A stretch of 17,408 nucleotides of DNA, from NCBI GenBank assembly GCA_900128565.1, contig LT636080.1, positions 1-17,408 of the forward strand, read 5' to 3'. Of the stretch, positions 1 through 7,152 are shown in pieces. The notes beneath the pieces were generated by a model. That model had not been told where the DNA came from and searched no databases. It saw nothing but the letters and a program-made list of their open reading frames with translations. The position numbers and the translations under genes are program-made. This DNA comes from Stramenopiles sp. TOSAG23-6 (Eukaryota; Sar). How positions within the stretch are numbered: the first letter of the stretch is position 1; the number at the start of each line of letters is the position of its first letter.

Positions 1-1812
1 CTCTTGTGTGGAATCACCGCTCGGTAAATCCATATTTCTGTCTAGAATAAATGATGGAATTTGTGACTGCTGTGATGGAAGTGATGAAAAATCTACCATT
101 GGGTGCATAAATGTGTGTAGTATCGAGCAATCTGAGTTGAATGCGAAGTATTCGGGACGTCTTTCTGGATGTCAAGCAAAGCTCAAACTATTAGAATTAA
201 CTCACTCCAAGCAAGTTTTCTATGAAAAGACACAGAGAGAGACAATAGAAAAGCAATCGGAATTCAATAAACAGCTGAAATTGTTAAATTTGGAATTAAA
301 TAATCATAGAGCAATGCTGCAAGAGAGGAAACAACTACATGAAGAATTTCAGCTTAAAGGATCAGCTTATTTAGGTTTAGTACGTTGCTTGAAAAATAGT
401 TCTCCAGATGAAACTTCCCACTGTTCTTTTTCTAATATAGAAATATTGAATGTTATTAATCATATGGTTGACACAAATCCGACTGAAGTCAAACGTGTAT
501 CCGAAACTTTACTAAACTCGAATTCGATGAGGAGAATTTCAACTGATAATAAAAATAAAGAAGATTGCTCTTGTAGTAGTATTGATTATGACACCTCATT
601 TAATCTACAATTAATTTGGAGACAATTGTCCCAAAAACAAGAAATTCCGTCAATTGAATACATAGAAAATCAAAAAAGAGAAATTGAGGATTCAAAAAAT
701 AAATTACAACGGATTCAACGGATGTCAGAGAAAGAGTATCTTTTAGATTTTGGTCCTGATCGTATTTGGTGGCCGTTACTCGGTAAATGCGTTGAAAAAA
801 AAGAATATAGCGTATGTTTGATGAAATACGCAAAACAAGGTAATGAAAGTTTAGGTAGATTTTCTGGCTGGGTCGATCCAACTGAGTCAATACCCAATGT
901 TTGTTTTATTTTTTTTCAATTTAGAATTTATTTTTCGTACGAAAATTTGTACCTAACGATTTTTTTTTGAAATATTTTTCCAAAATACATGAATTACACG
1001 AACTTATTTTGTCAAATGCAGGTTCGAATCTTGAGTGGCATCGACAACAAAGCAGTGAATATGATTTCAGTGATGGCTTTGTTGTCCCAGACGATGCCCC
1101 AATTGAAGAAGCAGAGTCAAGTTCTACAGAAAGTCCAAAACAAAACATTACTAGGACACGTTTACGGAAACGTCGTCATCGAATTCAACGTAATAACCCT
1201 AACCCTAATAACCCTACAAATACAAATTGTCTGCCGGATTTTGATATGACGACTCCACCTAGACAGAAGTTAAAACGCTTAAAAAGAGTCACAGATACAG
1301 AGGATAATACTTTTAGTACTACGACTCGTATTAATTCACACGTAGGAATAAGTAATAATGAAGAAGTTAAGAATTTTGACCCTAGCCCTAACCCTAAGAG
1401 TTTTGACAATCGTAAAAGCCCTAACCCTACTAAGAGTAACAAAAGCAACGTTTGGAATGATTTTGCTTTCCGTAAAACCGCAAAAAAAGCAAACAATATT
1501 TTACATGCGTCCACCACACATCCTTGTAGTACTGACCAAAACAATAAAAAAATAAATATAATAAGTGAACAAAATAGTTCTGAAATTGAAAATTCAAAAC
1601 TAGTAAAGTTTGAAAATAATAATAATGAAAATTCATGTCGAGAAAAGGCACGACTTTCAAAACATGAAATGAGACGACAAGACCTTTACTTTCAAAACAT
1701 GGCGAAAGAGAGAGCAAAACAACGTCTACAAGAATTTCGTTTGTCGAGGTCTTCAGTGATACCTGAAACTCCACCTGACTATTCAAGAACAAGAAGGAGT
1801 AAATACTTTTAG
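1..1812 (+). CDS. Glucosidase II beta-like protein, 5' truncated, with unusual basic C-terminal half
   Basis: Exons 1-898 and 991-1812, joined across an introner in phase 0 (…SIPN|ELHELI…). The first exon opens with an LDL-receptor class A-like Cys/Asp motif (NDGICDCCDGSDE) typical of the glucosidase II regulatory subunit, an ER protein that partners the catalytic alpha subunit in N-glycan trimming. A charged coiled-coil stretch follows, then the start of an MRH-like lectin domain (WWPLLGKC…YSVC…LGRFSGW). The gene begins upstream: there is no ATG and the window opens within the first repeat. After the introner the expected MRH cysteines (RCWNG-like, CG, C-x-Y) are absent. The rest is acidic then basic and Asn/Ser-rich (RLRKRRHR, KARLSKHEMRR) and looks nuclear rather than ER-lumenal. 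Identification of the first exon is fairly firm; whether both exons belong to one gene is doubtful. Stop is TAG at 1810-1812. Confidence 0.6.
899..990 (+). mobile_element. Introner copy 1 (type A, 92 nt)
   Basis: Starts GTTTGTTTTATT, carries CGTACGAAA then GTACCTAACG at about 950-958, and ends TTCCAAAATAC plus AT. Removal of 92 nt shifts the downstream reading from one frame to another and keeps both sides open, so it must be excised. The last two bases are AT, not AG, and the two bases before the GT are also AT. Confidence 0.85.
1196..1436 (+). repeat. Telomere-like CCCTAA tracts inside coding sequence
   Basis: Short CCCTAA arrays occur at about 1197-1217, 1379-1397 and 1419-1432. In frame they encode Asn-Pro/Ser-Pro runs such as NNPNPNNP and SPNPKS. 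The complement (TTAGGGTTAGGG) recurs just after the stop codon at about 1809-1828. Confidence 0.75.
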
Positions 1813-1868
1813 GGTTAGGGTTTGGGTTGAAACTCCACCTGACTATTCAAGAACAAGAATGAGTAAAT
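1765..1868 (+). repeat. 64-bp direct repeat of the gene 3' end with a telomere-like spacer
   Basis: About 40 bp at 1765-1804 (coding for the last residues, ETPPDYSRTRRS) recurs with one mismatch at 1829-1868 after the stop codon. The spacer contains AGGGTTAGGGTTTGGG. The offset is 64 bp. Confidence 0.85.
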
Positions 1869-1949
1869 TCATAAATGATGTAAATGATGTAAATTATGTT
1901 TAATTGATATTGTAAAGTNTTTTTTTTTTGTCTTTTTGTATGAATACAT

Positions 1950-2534
1950 TCAAAGAATTGCACATTTTCCACTCTTTTTTTTGTTAAGACTGGCTTTTAC
2001 TGCTGCTGAGAAAACTTCCTTAAGTCCTTCACCAGTAATGGAAGCACATTCAACATATTCTACAGCTCCAATTTCCTTCATTAAACTTTGAGCCTCAGCA
2101 GTCGAAATAGGTTTTTTTTTTCGATATGCCAGTGCTTCAATTGTGTCATCATCATCCCTTAGGTCCATTTTAGTACCAACAAGTATAATATTAGCCCCAC
2201 TAGATTCAGAATTTATGATACTAGGAAACCATTTCTCCCGAACATTAGAGAACGAAGCTGGGCTGATAACGGAAAATGCAATAAGGAATGTATCAACTTC
2301 TTTATATGCCAATCCGCGTATATTATCATAGTCTTCTTGCCCTGCTGTGTCCCATAGGTTTAGTCTTATTCTCCCGTGTGAAGTAGTGTCAATATCAGCT
2401 GTGTAGTTATCAAATATAGTTGGTACATAATCTTCTGGAAAACTACCCTTTGTATATGATATTAACATACAGGTTTTTCCAACAGCACCGTCACCAATAG
2501 TAACGACCTTGATGCTTTTACTTGGCTCTGCCAT
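1950..2534 (-). CDS. Rho/Rac-family small GTPase
   Basis: Complete, intronless, 194 residues, the usual size for the family. G1 is GDGAVGKT (about 14-21), the switch I effector region YVPTIFDNY (36-44), G3 WDTAGQEDY (61-69), G4 TKMDLRDD (121-128, the Rho-specific TKxD form), and G5 is a variant CASIT rather than CSALT. A short charged insert region and a polybasic tail lead to CAIL, a CaaX box ending in Leu, predicting geranylgeranylation and membrane attachment. The family acts as a GDP/GTP switch for actin and polarity. There is no Dbl or GAP partner in the window. Start ATG at 2532-2534, stop TGA at 1950-1952. It is one of the few genes here without an introner. Confidence 0.95.
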   Translation of the reverse strand: MAEPSKSIKVVTIGDGAVGKTCMLISYTKGSFPEDYVPTIFDNYTADIDTTSHGRIRLNLWDTAGQEDYDNIRGLAYKEVDTFLIAFSVISPASFSNVREKWFPSIINSESSGANIILVGTKMDLRDDDDTIEALAYRKKKPISTAEAQSLMKEIGAVEYVECASITGEGLKEVFSAAVKASLNKKKSGKCAIL

Positions 2535-2803
2535 TGTACGTAATCCAAATAGAAATGTTGGAAAAAAACTATATAAATCTTCTTATCTCATCTCTCGCTT
2601 GGAATTTTTGGAGGAACGAACTTTGAACATTTGAAAATTTAAATTGATGTTTCGTACACGAAATCTAGTTAATTTGTTTGACACGTGTCCCGATCATTCA
2701 TTGACTTGTATGGTTGTACCACAACACTATAAATATATATTATAAAGTTTCAATTTTGTGAGCTTGAAATGTGTAATACAATTTGCTGACCGTTAAGAAA
2801 GCG
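2535..2803. promoter_or_regulatory. Divergent intergenic region, presumed shared promoter
   Basis: 269 bp between the divergent Rho gene and the UVR-like gene. It contains AT-rich stretches including TATATAAAT near 2571 and ATAAATATATAT near 2728, but no element can be assigned with confidence. No introner core is present. Confidence 0.35.
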
Positions 2804-3836
2804 ATGGTGCTTTTGTTGAAACAACTCCGTTATTCAGCGTGTCTTCTTGATAAGGGCAGTGTATTTTTTAACTCTGTATATCGTGTTTTTTCTTCGAAAG
2901 AATCATCTTTCACTGAAGAAGAAGTTCAAGACAACAAGGGTAAAGCTACCATTGGTTCAACAACAAGGCGCGGTATAAAGAAGTCTTGTATTACAGAGAA
3001 TGTATCAGAGAGGCATTCTCGTTCTAATTGTAGTAAACATTTGCCTACTGTAGACCGAATCGCGCACTTGCTTGATGCCTTGGAAAAGTCACGCTTCCCA
3101 GATATTCAGACAAACCTCCGTTCAACTGGAGATATTTCTATTCAGACAAACCTCCGTTCAACTGGAGACATTTCTGTTCCAAGAAATCTAAAACACCAAC
3201 ACATGAGTTGCGATAACAAACCATTTGATATTATAAAACACGAAAAACATACTTTATCAGTAAAAAAAAAGACACTTTTACATGTACAAAAAAAGAAAAA
3301 AGTAGAGTCTGCAACAAAATCTTCTGAATTAAACAAAGCTGTACGATATCATGACTGGGAGCTATGTAAATCTCTTGACGTTGAAGTAGAAAATATAAAG
3401 TCACAAATGAAACAAATAGATTCAGATATCGTAGTTTGTGATATTAAATTAGCCATCATCCAGGATGATTGGGAAAACGCTATGATTCTCTTAAGTTGTA
3501 CGTTTTTAAAATTCCATGTGAAATATTGTTTTTTTATATGAAAATATGTACCTAACAAAAAAAACTCTTATTAAAAAAATATTTTTTTACAATATATATT
3601 GTACGGAGAGTTCCATATTATGGAATATTTTTGAAGATATTGAAGTTTTGGGGCTATCGACAACTCAACTTCAAGTTCCTTTAATGAGAGCTACTTGGAG
3701 AGAAGTACAAAATGAGCATAGAGTTTCTCGGAATTCTCGGAATGGTATTGATTATGAAAAGGATGAGATATTTTCAAAAGGATCTCTTCAGCGTTTAGAC
3801 TCAATTTTTCGAAGATTTAATGTCGAATCTTATTAG
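2804..3836 (+). CDS. Unrecognised protein with UVR-like motif and possible organelle presequence
   Basis: Exons 2804-3497 and 3598-3836 give 310 residues. The ATG at 2804 is the first in frame; upstream in-frame codons lack ATG. The N terminus (MVLLLKQLRYSACLL…VYRVFSS) is hydrophobic and basic without acidic residues, as in mitochondrial or plastid targeting peptides. Residues about 101-124 are a perfect 12-residue tandem repeat IQTNLRSTGDIS. Around residues 175-200, ELNKAVRYHDWELCKSLDVEVENIK resembles the UVR (UvrB/ClpA-type) helical hairpin. The rest is Lys/Ser-rich. The introner lies after …AMILLS, and the frame restores to YCTESSILWNIFEDIE. Stop is TAG. Function unknown; the UVR resemblance is from pattern only. 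Confidence 0.7.
3104..3175 (+). repeat. 36-bp in-frame tandem duplication
   Basis: 3104-3139 and 3140-3175 are almost identical (GATATT versus GACATT near the ends), encoding the same 12 residues twice. The near-identity implies a recent duplication. Confidence 0.9.
3498..3597 (+). mobile_element. Introner copy 2 (type B-like, 100 nt)
   Basis: Starts GTACGTTTTTAAAATTCC, has GTACCTAACA at about 3548-3557 and ends TTTTTTTACAATAT plus AT. The palindrome has decayed to ATATGAAAATATG. 100 nt must be removed to connect …LLS to YCTESS. The two bases upstream are TT and the two at the end are AT, so there is no AG end and no exact duplication. Confidence 0.8.
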
Positions 3837-4154
3837 TTATTAATAGTTATGATTAAATAAATGTTGTATATGCACTGTAACTATTATTCCACGTCCATGG
3901 CCATGACATTGTCCGATTTTTTTGTTCAGCGCGTTTTTTTTTGACTAAATCAAATCATGATGTCGATGTCGTCACTACTACTGTACCAGGTATACTTCTA
4001 GTAGGCTACAATAATATATTTGTTATATTGAGTATTGTATTGTGGTATACATTTTTGTAATTGGATTCATTGAGCATACCAACAGTAGGTAGATAAAGGA
4101 TAGAAGTTATCTGGCAATTGCGAAATCGGATATATAATTCTATACACTTGTTAG
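3837..4154. other. Intergenic stretch between two co-directed genes
   Basis: 318 bp. AAATAAATG at about 3854 may serve as a poly(A) signal for the upstream gene. A CTAGTAGGCTAC motif near 3999 resembles CTAGTAGG in the 14456-14872 intergenic region. No coding, tRNA-like or introner sequence was seen. Confidence 0.4.
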
Positions 4155-4742
4155 ATGTTTCTGAACGTTTCTACACGTGTTGCATTGTGGAGTATTCGCC
4201 ATGTTTCAACTTCACTACGCCAACAACCGCTCAGGCATCGTTATCCGTATGTAGTTCGTTCATTCCATGGTAGTCGTATATTATACCTTAGTGAAGACTC
4301 TATAGAACGAACCACTGATTTTGGGCGTTGCTATAGACGACGTGATAATGGTAAGTGGCAAGCTCATGACCTAAACGGAAAATATAGGGGACAGTTTAAC
4401 TCAGCTGAAGAAGCTGAAGCATGCTTAAAAGCATCTAGTAATAGGAATACGGATTCCAATTCTAATAAAAAGATCCATCCAGTGTTTGGTGAAACTGCTA
4501 TTGATAACAATACTACTAAAGTTGAGCGCCAAAGAATTCGAAACTCTGATGGTTTTCTTGAATTTGACGAAGTCGAAGCTCCGTGGAAAGACCCGCACGG
4601 AGTGAGGAATAAACAGTCTCGTTTCGAAAATTTATTAGATGACACAAATTATATCTTTCGAAAATCAAAAGGGGCATATTGGGTTGTCACTGGAGTTAGT
4701 GTAGTCACTGTAGCAGGGGCAATGATGGGATTTTATACGTAA
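4155..4742 (+). CDS. Putative mitochondrial single-pass membrane protein, unrecognised
   Basis: Complete and intronless, 195 residues, ATG 4155 to TAA 4742. The N terminus (MFLNVSTRVALWSIRHVSTSLRQQPLRHRYPYVVRSFHGS) is rich in Arg/Ser, has no acidic residue over about 45 positions, and looks like a mitochondrial presequence. Residues about 58-95 (CYRRRDNGKWQAHDLNGKYR then FNSAEEAEACLKA) recall the GKW…G.F.(T/S)AEEA spacing of an AP2/ERF-type fold; this is a weak, unverified resemblance. A C-terminal hydrophobic helix (WVVTGVSVVTVAGAMMGFYT) suggests an inner-membrane anchor with almost no tail. No family assigned. Confidence 0.75.
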   Translation: MFLNVSTRVALWSIRHVSTSLRQQPLRHRYPYVVRSFHGSRILYLSEDSIERTTDFGRCYRRRDNGKWQAHDLNGKYRGQFNSAEEAEACLKASSNRNTDSNSNKKIHPVFGETAIDNNTTKVERQRIRNSDGFLEFDEVEAPWKDPHGVRNKQSRFENLLDDTNYIFRKSKGAYWVVTGVSVVTVAGAMMGFYT

Positions 4743-4767
4743 AAATTGTATCAAAAAAGTAAACAAA

Positions 4768-4858
4768 ATGTATTGTGAAAAAAATTTAAAAAAAAATTAA
4801 ACAAAAATTGTTAGGTACAAAATTTCGTACAAAAACAAAATCTAACGGTTTCATTGTA
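4768..4858 (-). mobile_element. Introner copy 3, outside coding sequence (type B, 5' end unclear)
   Basis: Read on the minus strand it has TTTTTGTACGAAATTTTGTA-type core with GTACCTAAC at about 4809-4818 and the 3' end TTTTTTTCACAATACAT ending at 4768. No GTNNGTTTTC 5' end could be placed; a diverged GTGTTTTAG at about 4895 is one possibility. It lies downstream of the stop of the minus-strand gene and just past the stop of the plus-strand gene, so it is either a 3'-UTR intron or a non-intronic insertion. Confidence 0.6.
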
Positions 4859-4908
4859 ATTTGTTTTAATAATATAAAAGATTATCTAAAACACTTTCCT
4901 TCGCCAAA

Positions 4909-5042
4909 ATATACATCAAATACGTCGTTTTATCTCTTTTGATCAAATCAAACACGTTGTTTTATTATCTCTTTTGATCAAATCAAATACGTTGTTTTAT
5001 CTCTTTTGATCAAATCAAACACGTTGTTTTATTATCTCTTGT
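4909..5042. repeat. Alternating 32/35-bp tandem repeat spanning a stop codon
   Basis: Units anchored on GATCAAATCAAA start at 4941, 4976 and 5008, with an older unit before 4941 and the parental sequence ending near 5043. Spacing runs 32, 35, 32, 35, meaning a 67-bp higher-order unit twice over. The unit corresponds to the C-terminal coding sequence of the minus-strand gene (…QEIIKQRV-stop) and its first 3'-UTR bases. Confidence 0.85.
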
Positions 5043-6871
5043 GATCGAAGTGCGGCGATATTTCTACCTCCACCGTTCCAATATTTCAATCGTCCATCAA
5101 AGACATTTCCTTCCCGTGGACCTCGAGGATCTGTCTGAGAATCAAATATACCACTAGAAGCCATCGCTGGGGCACCAGGTACTGATTTTAATCCCACAGG
5201 TCTGTGTAAATCATCTCCTCCTGGTACTCCTCCTAGACAATGAACGTTACTCCTGTACACTAAAAAAATATGCAAATCTGAAATTTGTTGGGTAAAAAAT
5301 TTTCTAAAAAAAAAAAAAAAAATTTTTGAAATGAGAGAAAATATACTTTTGAATTTTTGCAGCAACGTCAAGCTTATTCTGTGATGTATATGATCCATCC
5401 AAGCTAACTCTTTTACCTCCATCAGATGCATAGCCATATGTATTTTGGAAAAATATTTCAAAAAAACCCGTTAGGTACAAAATTTCGTACGAAAAAAAAA
5501 TCGAAATTGAACAAAAATTAAACATACATGATCCGTTGACATCTCCTTGAGCTTCGTGTAGATGAGAGAATACTGTGTCGTAAAAAAATATTTTTTTTGT
5601 TTTTTTCGTAAAACACAATTCGTTAGGTACAAAATTTTCTTAGTAAAAAACACATCTTTCAAATTCACGATGAAAACTTACCTCTACTCTTTTGTGGATC
5701 ATCCCCAGCAACCATCATTTTACTAGGCTTGGACCACTCGTCAGTGACAACCCCGTGAGGGACAAGGTAGCTTCCTACGTTTACGTTTTGTGAAAAATAT
5801 TTTTTTTTTTTTTTGGATAATAAAAAAAAAGTCGTTAGGTACAAAATTTTCTATGAAAAAAAAAAAAAAAATGAATGAATGATGAAAACATTCAAGTTTG
5901 GTATTCCAAATTCAGACTGTTTTTTCGGGGGAGCTCCAGGTTTCGGATCAAAATCGAATTCTTTTGTCCCTGCAGCACTTGTCGCAGTCAATCCATTAGG
6001 CCCTAACTCTAGATTCCCTCTTGGTTCGGTTCGTCTCGTTTGCATTTCAATATATCGAGATTCTGAAGATGCTTTTAGATGACAAGTAAAGTGACCGTTT
6101 TGCTGAGTTATATATTGTGAAAAAAAAAAAATGTGAAAAAAAATGTTAGGTACAAAATTTCGTACAAAAAAAAATTAAAAATTAAAAAAATTAAAAATGA
6201 ATGGTGAAAACGAACAAGGCACTTTTGCTATTCTTTGCTTTGAATGCTCCTTCTTTCAGTGATAAGCGCGGCACGTCTGGTGTTCCGGTCCATTCAAAAT
6301 TAATAGTACTGAAATTAGTTTTCCCAGCAAATTTGCCACCTCCTTGATTTTTTTCCAATTGAGGAACACCGCCAAAACGAATAGAACTTTTCATATTTTT
6401 GTGTTGAACTTTCTTTGGTGCAGTCTTATCCTCTGGTCCCGGTTTGTATTCAAATGATAGGTTTGTTCGCAAGGCTGGATTTTGTGAATATTCTGGTTGA
6501 ACGCGCTTCGGTGGCATCTCATACAACGCCTGTGTTTCACTTCGAACGACGTTTTGCTGCCCTTCGAAGGCATCGGCAACACCTCGAGAAGTGGTGAAGG
6601 AAACTTCTGTTGAAGGTTGAGCTTGTTGTGAAGTTGACTGAAATGTCTGAGTCTGTGTATTCAGTGACATATTTTGCCGCCCTCGTTGAGATAAATATTC
6701 GTGACTCTTCCTTACTGCTTCCTGTCGTCTATCTTCTTCTTGTTGAGATTTTCGTTGTTGTGATTTTTCGTACGCTGTTTTGTCACGAGATGAAGTAGTT
6801 CCTTTAGAAGTTGGTGAAATGCTACCAAAGTAATTTTCCATCCCAGAGTATGTTTCAATTGTACCACTCAT
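5015..6871 (-). CDS. Unrecognised Gly/Pro/Ser-rich protein, six exons, five introners
   Basis: Exons in transcript order: 6871-6216, 6109-5894, 5782-5682, 5572-5528, 5437-5347, 5252-5015. Total 1347 nt, 448 residues plus TGA. Every junction keeps the frame, which supports the model. The protein is soluble and low in hydrophobics, with no signal peptide or membrane helix. Residues about 35-60 are Gln/Glu/Arg-rich and helical (KSQQRKSQQEEDRRQEAVRK). Later parts carry FGG and FGIPNL-type patches and Gly/Asp-rich segments (YGYASDGGKR, GGVPGGDDLHRPVG, YWNGGGRN). No family recognised. It is the most interrupted gene here; exon 4 has only 45 nt. The 3' end has been tandemly duplicated into the UTR. 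Confidence 0.75.
5253..5346 (-). mobile_element. Introner copy 4, degenerate, GT-AG (94 nt)
   Basis: On the minus strand it starts GTATATTTTCTCTC, has a degraded core (TTACCCAACAAA in place of TACCTAACG) and ends TTTAGTGTACAG. Splicing joins …KIQ(K) to SNVHC in frame. This is the most diverged copy and it has a conventional AG end, though a more upstream TTTAG is also present. Confidence 0.65.
5438..5527 (-). mobile_element. Introner copy 5 (type A, 90 nt)
   Basis: Minus strand: GTATGTTTAATT start, TTTCGTACGAAA palindrome, GTACCTAACG, then ATATTTTTCCAAAATAC plus AT. It lies between …VNGS(Y) and GYASDGG. At 90 nt without a stop it would also read through in frame, but the encoded stretch (CMFNF…FFFSYE…FFEIFF) is clearly intronic. 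Flanked by AT on both sides. Confidence 0.85.
5573..5681 (-). mobile_element. Introner copy 6 (type B, 109 nt, GT-AG)
   Basis: Minus strand: GTAAGTTTTCATCGTGAA start, GTACCTAACG with a degraded palindrome, and end TTTTTTTACGACACAG. It joins …KSR(V) to FSHLHEAQGD. The two bases before the GT and the last two of the intron are both AG, so the putative duplicate creates a canonical 3' splice site. Confidence 0.85.
5783..5893 (-). mobile_element. Introner copy 7 (type B, 111 nt, ambiguous ends)
   Basis: Minus strand: GAATGTTTTCATCATTC at the 5' end, GTACCTAACG, and 3' TTTTTCACAAAACGT. Alignment with other copies gives ends GA…GT. A shift of four bases (5779-5889) gives a GT start and preserves NLNVGSYL. 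In neither reading is the 3' end AG. Confidence 0.75.
6110..6215 (-). mobile_element. Introner copy 8 (type B, 106 nt)
   Basis: Minus strand: GTTCGTTTTCACCATTC start, TTTTGTACGAAA and GTACCTAACA core, end TTTCACAATAT plus AT. It connects …KNSKSA(L) to TQQNGHFTC in frame. Upstream bases are TT, end bases AT. Confidence 0.8.
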
Positions 6872-7152
6872 ATTGACGTCGTGGAGTATTTATAGCTTGC
6901 TTTCAAAAACCGTAATGCGATATTATTAAATTGCTGCTGGAAATAAGTAAAGAATCAATCACTTGCAGGGTAATTATATATAATAATGTGTTTGATGATG
7001 ATGACCAGTAAGACTTGATAAGACTGACACTGTCAATGAAAGGTTCCAAAACTCCCGGTCGCGCGTGTAACGGCCGAAACGGTTGTTTTTTGACAAACGA
7101 AATAGAATTGAACATTTGAAGCTTACTATGTGTAAGATATGACCCTTTATCA
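6872..7152. promoter_or_regulatory. Divergent intergenic region
   Basis: 281 bp between the starts of the minus-strand six-exon gene and the plus-strand IQ gene. A TATTTATAG at about 6888 (TATAAATA on the minus strand) lies very close to the minus start codon; its role is unproven. No introner core seen. Confidence 0.35.

Noticed and set aside
899-990. U12-type (AT-AC) introns as an explanation for the AT/AC ends
   Set aside because: The 5' end is GTATGTTTT, not RTATCCTT. The CCTAAC motif lies about 33 nt from the 3' end, too far for a U12 branch point. Copies with TT or AG ends do not fit.
991-1021. Alternative 3' splice site TCAAATGCAG for introner 1
   Set aside because: Using the AG at 1021 gives only a short downstream frame of about 75 codons. 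The element end at 990 keeps an open frame of about 270 codons.
921-1792. Long antisense and alternative-frame ORFs over the first gene (and similar ones over ABCF1 at 13275-14275)
   Set aside because: They mirror Asn/Lys- or Glu/Lys-rich coding sequence, contain no domain, and lie opposite a frame with better protein features.
2560-2600. TATA box for the Rho gene
   Set aside because: TATATAAAT is present, but the background is so AT-rich that such strings recur everywhere. No start-site evidence.
4909-5042. CRISPR array
   Set aside because: The 32/35-bp units are contiguous with no spacers, in a eukaryotic 3' UTR.
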